A stretch of DNA of 64,000 nucleotides from Phytoactinopolyspora limicola (lineage in GTDB: Bacteria; Actinomycetota; Actinomycetes; Jiangellales; Jiangellaceae). The stretch lies in assembly GCF_011320225.1 (NCBI RefSeq), contig NZ_JAAOEN010000002.1, forward strand, positions 496,584 to 560,583. The letters are read 5' to 3'. The position numbers were made by a program, and so were the translations under genes. Shown piece by piece: positions 18,445 through 26,798 of this stretch (its first letter is position 1; the number at the start of each line of letters is the position of its first letter). The notes below the pieces were generated by a model. The model searched no databases. It was given only the letters and a program-made list of their open reading frames with translations, and had not been told where the DNA came from.

Positions 18445-20102
18445 CACATCCGCTCCGGGGCGGCAACACCCAGCAGGCGCAGGCCGTTGGCGATGACCGT
18501 CCGGGTAGCTTCCACCAGCCACAGCCGGGCCCGGTGGATGTCGGCTGCCGGCTCGTCACCCATCGGCAACACTCGGCAGACGTCATAGAACCGGTGGAAC
18601 GTCGAGGCGGTGTCTTCCAGGTACCGGGCGACGCGGTGTGGCTGCCGGTATTCGGCGGCGGTGGCGACGATCCGCGGGAACTCCCCGAGCGCCGCCAGCA
18701 GCAACGACTCGCGCTCGTGATTCAACAGCTCTGGTTGTAGCTCCCCCAGCTCGATGCCGAGTTCGGCCGCGTTGCGCAGGATGGACGACAGCCGTGCATG
18801 CGCGTACTGGACGTAGAACACCGGATTGTCCGACGTCTGCCGGGTGATCTGGTTGACGTCCAGGGTCAGCGGCGAGTCGGCCGGGTATCGGCACAGTGTG
18901 TACCGCAACGCGTCGACACCCGCCGCTTCCACCACCTCACCCAGGGTCAGCATGGTGCCGGCCCGCTTGGACAGCCGCATTTCCTGCCCGTCCCGCACGA
19001 TCTTCACCAGCTGGCCGATGGGGATCTCGATGTTGCGGTCGGGATCGTCACCAGCACACGCCGCCATCGCCTTCAACCGGCCGACGTAGCCATGGTGGTC
19101 GGCCCCGAGGAGGTAGACGCAGACGTCGAAGCCGCGCTCACGTTTGTTGACGTAATAGGCGGTGTCGGAGGCGAAGTAGGTGTACGTGCCGTCCTGCTTG
19201 ATGAGCACCCGGTCTTTGTCGTCGCCGAAGTCGGTGGTGCGCATCCACAAGGCGCCGTCGGCATCGAAGACGTGACCTTGTTTACGCAGGACGTCGAGCC
19301 CATGTTCGACCTGGCCGGACTCGTGCAGCGTGCGCTCGGAGAACCAGACGTCGAAATGGGTGCGGAACTCGTCGAGCTGACTCTGCTGTTCGGCTAGCTG
19401 TAGCCGATAACCCTCTTCGCGGAAGGCGGCGAGCTGCTCATCCTCGGGTAGGTCGAGGATCTCTGGCCGGTCAGCGACGATCGCCCGCGCCAACTCGGCG
19501 ATGTAGGCGCCGTGGTAGCCATCCTCGGGTACGTCTTTGCCCTGCGCCCGCGCCATGATCGACGTACCGAACTTGTCCATCTGCGACCCGCGGTCGTTGA
19601 TGTAGAACTCGCGGGCGACGTCCGCCCCCGCGGCCTCGACGACCCGGGCCATGGCGTCACCAACAGCGGCCCACCGGACGTGTCCGAGGTGCAGCGGGCC
19701 GGTGGGATTCGCCGAGATGAACTCCACGTTCACCCGGGTTCCGGCGAGTGTGTTGGTGCGGCCATACGACTCTGCGGCAACAACGATCGACCGGGCCAGC
19801 TCACCCTGCGCCCCGGCGGCGACGGTGATGTTGAGGAATCCTGGCCCCGCCACGTCGACCCGCTCGACCCCGGAGACCTCTCGCAACCGGTGCGCGAGCC
19901 GCTCGGCCAGCTCGCGCGGCGCCGTGCCGGCCTGCTTGGCCAGGCGCATCGCGACGTTGGTGGCGTAGTCGCCGTGCTCAGGGTTACGTGGACGTTCGAT
20001 CAGGACGTGGTCAGGCACACCGCCGGGCAGGGTGATTTCACCGGCCTCGACAGCGGCACCTAGGGCATCACGTACCGCATTGGAGAGTTGCTCTGGGGTC
20101 AC
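18444..20102 (-). CDS. argS: Arginyl-tRNA synthetase
   Basis: Charges tRNA-Arg. The 552-residue class I synthetase has the HIGH-type signature in SANPTGPLHLGHVR (near residue 130), the KMSKS-like loop MRLSKRAGTM and the C-terminal anticodon-binding DALR-type domain (ARLSSILRNA, LPMGDEPAADIHRARLWLVEAT). The GTG start overlaps the stop of the XRE gene by four bases (GTGA). Two tRNA-Arg(CCG) genes lie nearby at 21.3 and 27.9 kb, probably by chance. Confidence 0.96.
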   Translation of the reverse strand: MTPEQLSNAVRDALGAAVEAGEITLPGGVPDHVLIERPRNPEHGDYATNVAMRLAKQAGTAPRELAERLAHRLREVSGVERVDVAGPGFLNITVAAGAQGELARSIVVAAESYGRTNTLAGTRVNVEFISANPTGPLHLGHVRWAAVGDAMARVVEAAGADVAREFYINDRGSQMDKFGTSIMARAQGKDVPEDGYHGAYIAELARAIVADRPEILDLPEDEQLAAFREEGYRLQLAEQQSQLDEFRTHFDVWFSERTLHESGQVEHGLDVLRKQGHVFDADGALWMRTTDFGDDKDRVLIKQDGTYTYFASDTAYYVNKRERGFDVCVYLLGADHHGYVGRLKAMAACAGDDPDRNIEIPIGQLVKIVRDGQEMRLSKRAGTMLTLGEVVEAAGVDALRYTLCRYPADSPLTLDVNQITRQTSDNPVFYVQYAHARLSSILRNAAELGIELGELQPELLNHERESLLLAALGEFPRIVATAAEYRQPHRVARYLEDTASTFHRFYDVCRVLPMGDEPAADIHRARLWLVEATRTVIANGLRLLGVAAPERM

Positions 20103-20395
20103 CTGGCAAGGGTAGCCAGTTCACTTGCCTCGCCGCCTGCGGCGTCCGCTTCCTGGTCCATGACGTGAGACAACAACCGATCGAGCGACAGGTCGAGGAC
20201 ATCGGCGACGGCCGCGACGGTGAAGAACGCCGGGGTAGGGATCCGACCGCGTTCGATCTTGCGCAGTGTCTCCGCCGAGATGCCCGCCGCAGCCGCGACG
20301 TCGCTCATGCTGCGATCTCCCCGGGCACGGCGCAGCGTCTCACCTAGATGCTGCCCACGCTCCCGCTCCGAACCTGTCAGTGGCACACGAACCAT
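20099..20395 (-). CDS. XRE-family helix-turn-helix regulator
   Basis: A 98-residue DNA-binding protein with a classic Cro/CI helix-turn-helix: LGETLRRARGDRSMSDVAAAAGISAETLRKIERGRIPTPAF around residues 15-55, followed by FTVAAVADVLDLSLDRLL. ATG 20395 is chosen because the longer frame runs through the promoter region. It overlaps argS by four bases, so it leads the argS-lysA operon, and it is divergent from map with about 53 bases between starts. Autoregulation through the repeats in that gap is likely but unproven. Confidence 0.85.
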   Translation of the reverse strand: MVRVPLTGSERERGQHLGETLRRARGDRSMSDVAAAAGISAETLRKIERGRIPTPAFFTVAAVADVLDLSLDRLLSHVMDQEADAAGGEASELATLAR

Positions 20396-20399
20396 AAGC

Positions 20400-20427
20400 G
20401 TTATAGTAATGCCGGTATAGTTATTGG
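20400..20427. promoter_or_regulatory. Direct repeats in the XRE/map divergent promoter
   Basis: Within the 53-base gap, TATAGTAAT and TATAGTTATT occur as direct repeats with a 14-base period in an AT-rich island. They probably overlap the -10 regions of both divergent genes and are the best candidate binding site for the XRE protein. Confidence 0.4.
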
Positions 20428-20448
20428 TCACCATCACAATCCCGAAAG

Positions 20449-21222
20449 ATGCCCATGATCGAGCTGAAGACCATTGGTGAGATCGACGCCATGGCCGCCG
20501 CCGGCCGCGTCGTCTCCGCAGTCCATCACGCCGTACGTAGCCAAGCCGCCGTCGGGACCTCCCTTCTCGAACTCGACCACCTCGCCCGCACCGTCATCGG
20601 CGACGCCGGCGCCAGCTCATCGTTCCTCGGCTACCACCCCTCGTTCGGCGCCACACCGTATCCTGGAGTCATCTGCACGTCGGTGAATGGCGTGATGCTC
20701 CACGGGCTCCCCACGTCCTATCGGCTACGTGACGGCGACCTCCTCAGTGTCGATTGCGGTGCACATGTCGACGGCTGGCACGCCGACGCCGCCGTGAGCT
20801 TCGTCGTCGGACATCCGCACCCACAAGATCTGGATCTCATCGACGCTACCGAGCGGATGCTCGCCGCCGGCATCGACGCCGCCCAGCCTGGTGCCCGCAT
20901 GGGCGACATCGGGCATGCGATGTCGCGGGTCGGGCGGGCCGGCGGATACGGCATCCAGACCGACTTCGGTGGCCACGGCATCGGGCGGGCCATGCATGAA
21001 GAGCCATTCGTGCCCAACGAAGGGCGGCCCGGCCGCGGGCTGCGCCTGGTACCAGGTCTGGTCATCGCCATCGAGCCGAGCCTGATGGCCGGCGGACAGG
21101 ACGAATACCGCTTCGACGACGACGGCTGGTCGATTCGCAGCGCGGACGACAGCCGAGGCGCCCACGTGGAACACACCGTCGCCATCACCGAAGAGGGTCC
21201 GCGGATATTGACCGCCAGCTGA
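20449..21222 (+). CDS. map: Methionine aminopeptidase, type I
   Basis: Removes the initiator methionine from nascent proteins. The 257-residue protein shows the pita-bread fold ligands in order: the first aspartate in SVDCGAHVDGWHADAAVSF, the His in FGGHGIGRAMHEEPFVPN, the Glu in VIAIEPSL, and the last Glu near HVEHTVAITEEGP. ATG 20449 is used; ATG 20455 is equally possible because no strong ribosome site precedes either. The length and lack of an N-terminal zinc-finger extension place it among short bacterial type I enzymes. Confidence 0.93.
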   Translation: MPMIELKTIGEIDAMAAAGRVVSAVHHAVRSQAAVGTSLLELDHLARTVIGDAGASSSFLGYHPSFGATPYPGVICTSVNGVMLHGLPTSYRLRDGDLLSVDCGAHVDGWHADAAVSFVVGHPHPQDLDLIDATERMLAAGIDAAQPGARMGDIGHAMSRVGRAGGYGIQTDFGGHGIGRAMHEEPFVPNEGRPGRGLRLVPGLVIAIEPSLMAGGQDEYRFDDDGWSIRSADDSRGAHVEHTVAITEEGPRILTAS

Positions 21223-21296
21223 GGCCTGACCAGAAGCCGGCGACGACGGTTCGGGTTCTACACCGAGGAGCTGGTAACCTGTGGCGTCGGCCCCTA

Positions 21297-21369
21297 GCCC
21301 TCGTAGCTCAGGGGATAGAGCGTCTGCCTCCGGAGCAGAAAGTCGCAGGTTCGAATCCTGCCGAGGGCA
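21297..21369 (+). tRNA. tRNA-Arg (anticodon CCG), copy 1
   Basis: A 73-base cloverleaf with acceptor arm GCCCTCG/CGAGGGC, D-arm AGCTCAGGGGATAGAGC, anticodon stem TCTGC/GCAGA with loop CTCCGGA (anticodon CCG, reading CGG), T-arm GCAGGTTCGAATCCTGC and discriminator A. CCA is not encoded. A -10-like GGTAACCT lies about 30 bases upstream and a strong terminator follows at 21398. An identical gene is at 27944. Confidence 0.97.
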
Positions 21370-21397
21370 CCCACTGTGACGTCACAGGACATCGAAG

Positions 21398-21440
21398 ACG
21401 GCCGGACCTACGCAGGTGTAGGTCCGGCCGTTTGTTGTTT
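21398..21440 (+). terminator. Rho-independent terminator of tRNA-Arg copy 1
   Basis: Perfect 14-base-pair stem ACGGCCGGACCTAC/GTAGGTCCGGCCGT with a six-base loop, followed by the T-rich tail TTGTTGTTT. The second tRNA copy lacks an equivalent. Confidence 0.92.
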
Positions 21441-21499
21441 CCGGGTGGGGCCTGGTGGGCCGCCGGTGCGCGGGTAGATCTTGGTGGGGTCGAGAACGT

Positions 21500-21557
21500 C
21501 CTTGATCATGTGCGGGTTGCACCCACTGCAGAGGGTGCAACCCGCACATGATCAAGG
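21500..21557. repeat. Palindromic repeat, subtype A (copy 2)
   Basis: Perfect inverted repeat with 25-base arms CCTTGATCATGTGCGGGTTG(CACCC) around ACTGCAGA. It lies downstream of the MFS gene (minus strand) and downstream of tRNA-Arg copy 1, between convergent units. It supplies the stop codon of a tiny open frame at 21552-21623. Confidence 0.9.
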
Positions 21558-21623
21558 GGCGACGGTGACGGTGGTCCCGTCGAGCAGGAGTGGTTGGCCC
21601 GCACCTTCTGCGTGGATAGGCAT
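21552..21623 (-). other. Tiny open frame ending inside the palindrome
   Basis: A 23-residue frame (starts MPIHAEG, ends TTVTVAP) directly after the MFS stop codon and in the same frame. Its TGA stop is contributed by the palindrome. It resembles the end of some longer gene that was cut off by repeat insertion, or it may be meaningless. Confidence 0.2.
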
Positions 21624-21632
21624 GATGTCGGT

Positions 21633-22901
21633 TTATTGGACGATGGGACGGTCGGGGTGCCCCTCGTTGTCGGTTCGGTCCGGACGTCGCGCTTCGGCCG
21701 TTCGGTCCTTTCCTCGTTCTGTTCGGCCAACAAGCGCCAACGCGACGAGAAGGATCCCCAACAACGCTGGTAGAACGTAGGCGTCACTCGTCGTGACGCG
21801 GTCCGCCACGGCTCCCGCGGCGGTCGCCCCAACGCTGGTGCCCAAGCCCATTGCCGCCGACGCCCACGCCATCGCTTCGGTCTGAGACCGATCCCCGGCC
21901 CGGTAGGCGATGCGGGCGAACCCGGCTCCCAGGGCAGGAGATGCCCCCATACCCGCCACCAGACACACCGCGATCGGCCACCATCGCTCGTTGCTGAGCG
22001 GAAGGAACGCAACCGATGCCGCCATGACGATCGAGCTGACGATGACCACTTGAGCGGGGCGAAGTGCGGCCAGTCGGGCCCCAGCCAACAACGCCACCCC
22101 GGCGCTCCCGACTGCCCACGCAGAGAGCGCCAGGCCCGCATCAGTCGGGTGTCCGTGCTCTACCGACAACGCGACGAGCAACACTTCGATCGAGCCGAGG
22201 AACATGCCGGCGGCGATAAACCACAGCAAGAAACGCCACAGCGGCTTCAGAACAGACGCGCGCCGGCGGCGCCGTTGCGTAGGACCGTGCCGCCGCCTGC
22301 GAACAGGCCGCGAGACCGGCGCGGACGCGGCCAACGTGGTGGAACCGAACAGCGGACCCATCGTGATAGCCGCGGGCGCCCAGGCCGCACCGAAGGCAGC
22401 CACGAGTGTCACGATCGGCGCCGTGACAATGAAGACTGCCTCATCGACCACTGACTCGAGCATGGATGCGACTCTGCGCTGAGCAGGGTCACGCTCCCGC
22501 AGCGCCCAACGCGCCCTCACCGTGGCGCCGATATCCACACTGGACAGGCCAATCATCATCGACGCACCGGCGATCGCCCACAACGGCGCGTTTCGCAGCG
22601 CCAACAGGCACAGCAGGAGCAATGCGGAGGCTTGGCCGGCAGCGGCGATGAGCAGAACTACGCGCTGCCCGAACGCATCCATCGCTCGGCCCAACTGCGG
22701 CGAGACGACCGCAGCACAGAGCACATAGAGGGCAGCACAGAAGCCGGCAGCCGAGTACGAGTGCCCCGCAGCACTCGTCGCGATGACGATCACCACACCA
22801 GCACCGGCCAACGGCATCCTCGCCGCGCCGCCCGCCAGCAGGTCGATCCACCGGGAACGGCCTCGGAGCAGCAAACGGTAAGTGATCCTAGGTTCTTGCA
22901 T
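21633..22901 (-). CDS. MFS transporter
   Basis: A 422-residue membrane protein with about 12 hydrophobic helices separated by a basic central loop (residues about 205-225, SRPVRRRRHGPTQRRRRRAS) that divides the two six-helix halves. The segment CAALYVLCAAVVSPQLGRAMDAFGQRVVLL matches the MFS loop 2-3 pattern, and the C-terminal tail is hydrophilic. It is probably a proton-driven efflux pump of the type annotated as putative drug exporter; the substrate is unknown. It lies inside the tRNA-flanked cassette. Its start overlaps a decayed frame by 14 bases, suggesting it was once second in an operon. Confidence 0.85.
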   Translation of the reverse strand: MQEPRITYRLLLRGRSRWIDLLAGGAARMPLAGAGVVIVIATSAAGHSYSAAGFCAALYVLCAAVVSPQLGRAMDAFGQRVVLLIAAAGQASALLLLCLLALRNAPLWAIAGASMMIGLSSVDIGATVRARWALRERDPAQRRVASMLESVVDEAVFIVTAPIVTLVAAFGAAWAPAAITMGPLFGSTTLAASAPVSRPVRRRRHGPTQRRRRRASVLKPLWRFLLWFIAAGMFLGSIEVLLVALSVEHGHPTDAGLALSAWAVGSAGVALLAGARLAALRPAQVVIVSSIVMAASVAFLPLSNERWWPIAVCLVAGMGASPALGAGFARIAYRAGDRSQTEAMAWASAAMGLGTSVGATAAGAVADRVTTSDAYVLPALLGILLVALALVGRTERGKDRTAEARRPDRTDNEGHPDRPIVQ

Positions 22902-23012
22902 CGTGCCTGACTGCGGCCACCTGTCGCACCTCAGCTACGAAATGGGTCACCGCGGACAGCGACGAGGAGGGAGCGGCGGCCCGAAACAACTCGACGCAAG
23001 CCCGATGGCTCA
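22888..23012 (-). pseudogene. Possible C-terminal remnant of a regulator upstream of the MFS gene
   Basis: A short in-frame stretch (SHRACVELFRAAAPSSSL then SAVTHFVAEVRQVA) ends at a stop that overlaps the MFS start by 14 bases. It resembles the C-terminal helix of LysR-type regulators (xxAVxxFVxxVRxVA), but no N-terminal DNA-binding part exists upstream, where another gene's remains begin. It is probably the relic of a regulator once coupled to the transporter; the assignment is weak. Confidence 0.3.
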
Positions 23013-23224
23013 CTAACCCACCGCCTGCTTGACGAGTTCGGCGAGCTTTTCCCAGGCCTGCTCGCTCGGCTCGGTCAGCGCATACGACGTCGGCCATAGG
23101 CCCCGACCCGCGCCTTCAGCTCCGTGGCCCGCTCCTTCATCGCGGCACGCTCCTGCGCCGAGAACCCCGCCTCCGAGGACGCCTCCCGGCTATTCCCACC
23201 GGACTTCGACGCGGCATCCATCAT
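23013..23224 (-). pseudogene. DUF1801-type protein remnant with internal deletion
   Basis: The start is intact, with AGGAGG four bases before ATG 23224, and the first 40 or so residues (MMDAASKSGGNSREASSEAG, FSAQERAAMKERATELKA) match the opening of actinobacterial DUF1801/YdhG-like proteins. After about 126 bases the frame breaks; in another frame the sequence continues WPTSYALTEPSEQAWEKLAE then LVKQAVG and a stop at 23013, which is the usual C-terminus. About 70-90 central codons are missing, so this is a deletion pseudogene. Confidence 0.75.
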
Positions 23225-23412
23225 CGATCCTCCTCTGCTCGTATCTCCGTCATCTCGGCGGCCACCTGAGCCGGCTGGTCCAGCATGGCTCGCCTGGGCA
23301 AGGTTCGCGAATCCTACCGAGGACGCAGATTGGCCAGAAGAACGGCCTTCTCCGGCGGACACCGTACTTTCGACCGGTCCTGCCGGAGCTGGATCTTCCT
23401 AGCGTGATCCGT

Positions 23413-23961
23413 ATGAATACTGCGGCTCGGCCAACCACGAGCGGTGTGGTAGCAACCGTCTGGCTCGGCGTCATCTTCCTCCTCGGCAACGCGTTCACCA
23501 CGTTTATGATCATCGATAGCTGGGGCGGGACATACTGGAGGTTCAACCTCGCCGTCGGAGTGGTCGTGTGCTCGCTGGCGCTCATGCGCACGCGATACCC
23601 CATGACGACGGCGGCCGCCGGACTCGCCGTGGCGGCCACCGCGGTCGTGGTGTCATGGGCCGCCGAGCTGCCGCGAGAACCCGGTCCCATCACTGCGCTG
23701 GCGCTCTCCGTGTTGGTCGCCTCCGCGATCAGACGGCTTCCGGCCCAGCCCGCCGCGGCTTTGACGCTAGGTGGACTGGCCGTGGTCGCGGGCGCGTGGG
23801 CGGCCGACCCCGGGAACCCGGTAGTGGTGCTGGCCGCCATGGGATGGATAGGCGCGGTCGTCATCGGACCCGCCCTCCGCTACGTCGACCGGAGTCAGCA
23901 TCGCACCGCTCCTGATGGCCGCACCGCCGGACGTCGCCAAGGATCCACGTCGAGCCGGTAG
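23413..23961 (+). CDS. Membrane protein homologous to the sensor half of the adjacent histidine kinase
   Basis: A 182-residue protein with four or five hydrophobic helices and a basic tail. It aligns directly with the N-terminal membrane region of the next gene: SWGGTYWRFN versus SWGGNYWLWT, GVVVCSLALMR versus ALVVCVLALLR, AAELPREPGPITALALSVLVASAIRR versus LGELPAEPSPALALGLSVLVGAAIRN. It therefore looks like a duplicated sensor domain that never had, or lost, the kinase part. Its stop is one base from the kinase GTG. It might dimerise with or modulate the kinase, or be a decaying duplicate. ATG 23413 is the only plausible start. Confidence 0.6.
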   Translation: MNTAARPTTSGVVATVWLGVIFLLGNAFTTFMIIDSWGGTYWRFNLAVGVVVCSLALMRTRYPMTTAAAGLAVAATAVVVSWAAELPREPGPITALALSVLVASAIRRLPAQPAAALTLGGLAVVAGAWAADPGNPVVVLAAMGWIGAVVIGPALRYVDRSQHRTAPDGRTAGRRQGSTSSR

Positions 23962-23962
23962 C

Positions 23963-25114
23963 GTGAGCACGGTGACGGCGCCGAACCGATGGGTCACCAT
24001 CACGTCGACCACCGGGCTCGCCTCCGTGTTCGCCGGCGTGATCGTGATCCAGGCCGTCGCGATCGCGCAGAGTTGGGGCGGCAACTACTGGCTGTGGACC
24101 ACGGCGGCCGCGCTGGTTGTGTGTGTACTCGCGCTCCTGCGCCGGCGCTGGCCGGGGTGGCCGGTTGTCGTGGCCCTCCTGGTCGCGGCGCTGTCGATAC
24201 TCATCGCGCGGTTGGGCGAGCTTCCAGCCGAGCCGAGCCCCGCACTGGCGCTTGGGCTGTCGGTGCTGGTCGGCGCGGCGATCAGGAACTTTCGCCACCG
24301 ACCAGCCATCGCGGTTGCCGTGGCGGGTCTCGCGGTCGTCGTCGGCAGCGAACTCGCGGCGCGGCCAACGGCTGCCGACATCGCTACCGTGACGGTCATC
24401 AACGCGACCACCTGGCTCGCCGGAGTCGCGGTGGGTTCGTGGCTGCGGATGCTGGACCGACGGGCAGAGGCTGTGGCCGACGACGTCCGCCGAGCCGAAC
24501 GGCTGGACGTGGCGCGGGAACTGCACGACGTCGTCGCCCATCACATCACCGGGGTGCTGATCCAAGCCCAGGCTGCCCGGACGATCGCACGACGCGACCC
24601 CGAACAGGCGATGGATGTCCTCACCGGGATCGAGACGGCCAGTTCCGACGCGTTGGCCGCCATGCGCCGCGTCGTCGGACTGCTGCGGGACGCTGACGGC
24701 GCCCCGATCGAGCCGACCGGCGCCGAGCGGTTGGACACGTTGGTCGACCACTTCAGGTCGCAGGGCCTCGCGGTACAGCTTGACCTGATCGACGACGATT
24801 CGGACTGGCCGCCGGAGGTGAGAAGCACCGTCTACCGGACCGTCCGCGAAGCTCTGACCAATACCCTGCGTCATGCGTCGCAAGCACGTTCGGTGACGGT
24901 CACCGTGGGCCAGGAACAGCAGGCGGTCACGGTCGAGGTGGTCGACGACGGCCCACCGGTCCAGGCGCGGACACACCACCGGGGCGGATACGGTTTGATC
25001 GGTATGCGGGAACGTGTCGAGACACTTGGCGGCACCCTGCACGCCGGCCCACGATCCGGCGCCGGGTGGGCTGTTCACGCCACCGTGCCCCTCTCCGCGA
25101 GGAAACCCCGATGA
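23963..25114 (+). CDS. Two-component sensor histidine kinase (HisKA_3)
   Basis: A 383-residue membrane kinase of the NarL/DesK-type family. About five hydrophobic segments (residues 10-165) precede the dimerisation domain with the phosphoacceptor H188 in ARELHDVVAHHITGVL, then a short HATPase with EALTNTLRHASQA, VEVVDDG and GGYGLIGMRERVETLGG. GTG 23963 directly follows the preceding stop; an in-frame ATG at 23915 would overlap that gene. It is coupled by ATGA to the response regulator and followed by an ABC exporter that it probably controls. The absence of a large extracellular loop suggests sensing within the membrane, as for antibiotic-peptide or envelope stress sensors. Confidence 0.92.
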   Translation: MSTVTAPNRWVTITSTTGLASVFAGVIVIQAVAIAQSWGGNYWLWTTAAALVVCVLALLRRRWPGWPVVVALLVAALSILIARLGELPAEPSPALALGLSVLVGAAIRNFRHRPAIAVAVAGLAVVVGSELAARPTAADIATVTVINATTWLAGVAVGSWLRMLDRRAEAVADDVRRAERLDVARELHDVVAHHITGVLIQAQAARTIARRDPEQAMDVLTGIETASSDALAAMRRVVGLLRDADGAPIEPTGAERLDTLVDHFRSQGLAVQLDLIDDDSDWPPEVRSTVYRTVREALTNTLRHASQARSVTVTVGQEQQAVTVEVVDDGPPVQARTHHRGGYGLIGMRERVETLGGTLHAGPRSGAGWAVHATVPLSARKPR

Positions 25115-25770
25115 CCATCCAGGTGCTGCTCGCTGACGACCAAGCAATGATCCGCCGCGGCCTGCGGCTCATCCTCGAGGACCAGCCCGACATCAGCGTC
25201 GTGGCCGAGGCCGCCGACGGCGCGGAGGCGATTGCCTTGGCCCGTCGGTTGCGTCCGGATGTGTGCCTCGTGGACATCCGGATGCCCAAACTCGATGGCA
25301 TCGAGGTCACCCGGGCGTTGGCCGCTCCGGACCTGCCGGATCCGCTGCGTGTCGTGGTGATCACGACGTTCGATATCGACGAATACGTCTACGGTGCGTT
25401 ACGTGGCGGCGCCGCCGGCTTCCTTCTCAAAGACGCCGGCCCTGCCCTGCTCGTCGAGGCTGTTCGCGCCGCTCACCATGGCGAAGCTCTCATCTCACCG
25501 TCGATCACCTTGCGGCTGCTGCGGCACCTGACGGAGGCCGGAGCGCTAAGCTCCGATATGTCGCCCGCCGCACCCTTATCACCGCGCGAGATCGAGGTGG
25601 TGCGGGCTATCGCCCGTGGCCGCACCAACCACGAGATCGCTACCGAACTGTTCATCTCCCTGAGCACGGTGAAGAGCCACGTGTCAGGTATCCAGAACAA
25701 GCTCGGGGTCCGCAACCGGGTAGAGATCGCCGCTTGGGCCTGGGCGAACCGGATCGTGACGAGCACGTAG
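25111..25770 (+). CDS. NarL/FixJ-family response regulator
   Basis: A 219-residue regulator with a receiver domain (LLADDQAMIRRGL acidic pocket, phosphoacceptor D55 in VCLVDIRMPK, the TTFD switch and the KDAG lysine) and a LuxR-type helix-turn-helix (LSPREIEVVRAIARGRTNHEIATELFISLSTVKSHVSGIQNKL, residues about 155-200). It starts at an ATG overlapping the kinase stop by four bases. The likely target is the ABC exporter starting about 110 bases downstream. Confidence 0.95.
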   Translation: MTIQVLLADDQAMIRRGLRLILEDQPDISVVAEAADGAEAIALARRLRPDVCLVDIRMPKLDGIEVTRALAAPDLPDPLRVVVITTFDIDEYVYGALRGGAAGFLLKDAGPALLVEAVRAAHHGEALISPSITLRLLRHLTEAGALSSDMSPAAPLSPREIEVVRAIARGRTNHEIATELFISLSTVKSHVSGIQNKLGVRNRVEIAAWAWANRIVTST

Positions 25771-25883
25771 CTCGGCCATCGGGCTCGGGTGCACCGAAGA
25801 CCGGCCGAAAGTACCACCGCAGCGCCGGCCTACCATGCTCTGGATCGATGTCTGGGTCACCGCGGCCATTCGACGATGGCATC

Positions 25884-26798
25884 ATGCCAACTGAAGATCG
25901 CTCCTTACTGCTGCACGCCGCGGGTTTGACGAAGAGATACGGCCGCCACCGAGCGTTGAACGACATCCATCTCGCCATCCCGCCCGGACGGATCGTCGGC
26001 CTGGTCGGCCCGAACGGCGCCGGCAAGTCGACGCTGCTACATCTGGCATGTGGCCTGAGCACACCAACGTCCGGCACGTTGCGGATACTCGGCGCCCGCC
26101 CGGCCGCGGACGCGGTACACCTGGCTCGGGTCGGGTTCGTCGCACAAGACACACCAACCTATGCGACGTTGACTGTGGCCGAGCACCTGCGTTTGGGGGC
26201 GAAACTGAACCCCTCGTGGGACCACCATCTCGCCCAGCGGCGCATCACGCAGGTAGGACTGCGGCCACGGCAGAAAGCCGGTCGGCTCTCCGGCGGTCAA
26301 CGCGCGCAACTGGCCCTCACCATCGCCGCGGCCAAACGCCCCGAGTTGCTGATCTTCGACGAACCGGCGGCCGCCTTGGACCCGCTGGCCCGTGACGAGT
26401 TCTTGGCCAGCCTCACAGCGTTCGTCGCGGAGCTGGGCGCCAGCGGCATCTTGTCGTCACATCTCCTCAGCGATGTCGAACGGATCTGTGACTATCTCGT
26501 CGTACTGTGCGCCGGCCGGATCCAGCTAGCCGGTGCGGTCGACGAGTTGCTGAGCAACCATCATCGCCTAGTGCTGCCACCCGGCGAGATCGACCGGCTA
26601 CCGCACGGCATCGAACTCATCCGGCTCGAGCACGTCCATGGGCGCGCAACGGCACTCGTCCGCGCCGACGCCGACGCTTCGCTGGGTCGGTATCCGGTCG
26701 AGCCGGTCACCCTCGAGGAGTTGGCGCTCAGCTACCTGGGTCGCGCGACGACATCCGAATCGCATGGTGTCGACGGAACGGGGGGCGACGCGATATGA
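25884..26798 (+). CDS. ABC exporter ATP-binding protein
   Basis: A 304-residue ATPase with Walker A GPNGAGKST, a Q-loop (VGFVAQDTPTYATLTVAEHL), the signature LSGGQRAQLAL, Walker B ELLIFDEPAAALDP and the H-loop SSHLLSD, followed by a roughly 80-residue C-terminal extension. ATG 25884 is used; ATG 25848 is an alternative adding 12 residues, and neither has a clear ribosome site. It overlaps the permease by four bases. The linked two-component system suggests an inducible exporter for a cell-wall-active compound or peptide. Confidence 0.9.
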   Translation: MPTEDRSLLLHAAGLTKRYGRHRALNDIHLAIPPGRIVGLVGPNGAGKSTLLHLACGLSTPTSGTLRILGARPAADAVHLARVGFVAQDTPTYATLTVAEHLRLGAKLNPSWDHHLAQRRITQVGLRPRQKAGRLSGGQRAQLALTIAAAKRPELLIFDEPAAALDPLARDEFLASLTAFVAELGASGILSSHLLSDVERICDYLVVLCAGRIQLAGAVDELLSNHHRLVLPPGEIDRLPHGIELIRLEHVHGRATALVRADADASLGRYPVEPVTLEELALSYLGRATTSESHGVDGTGGDAI

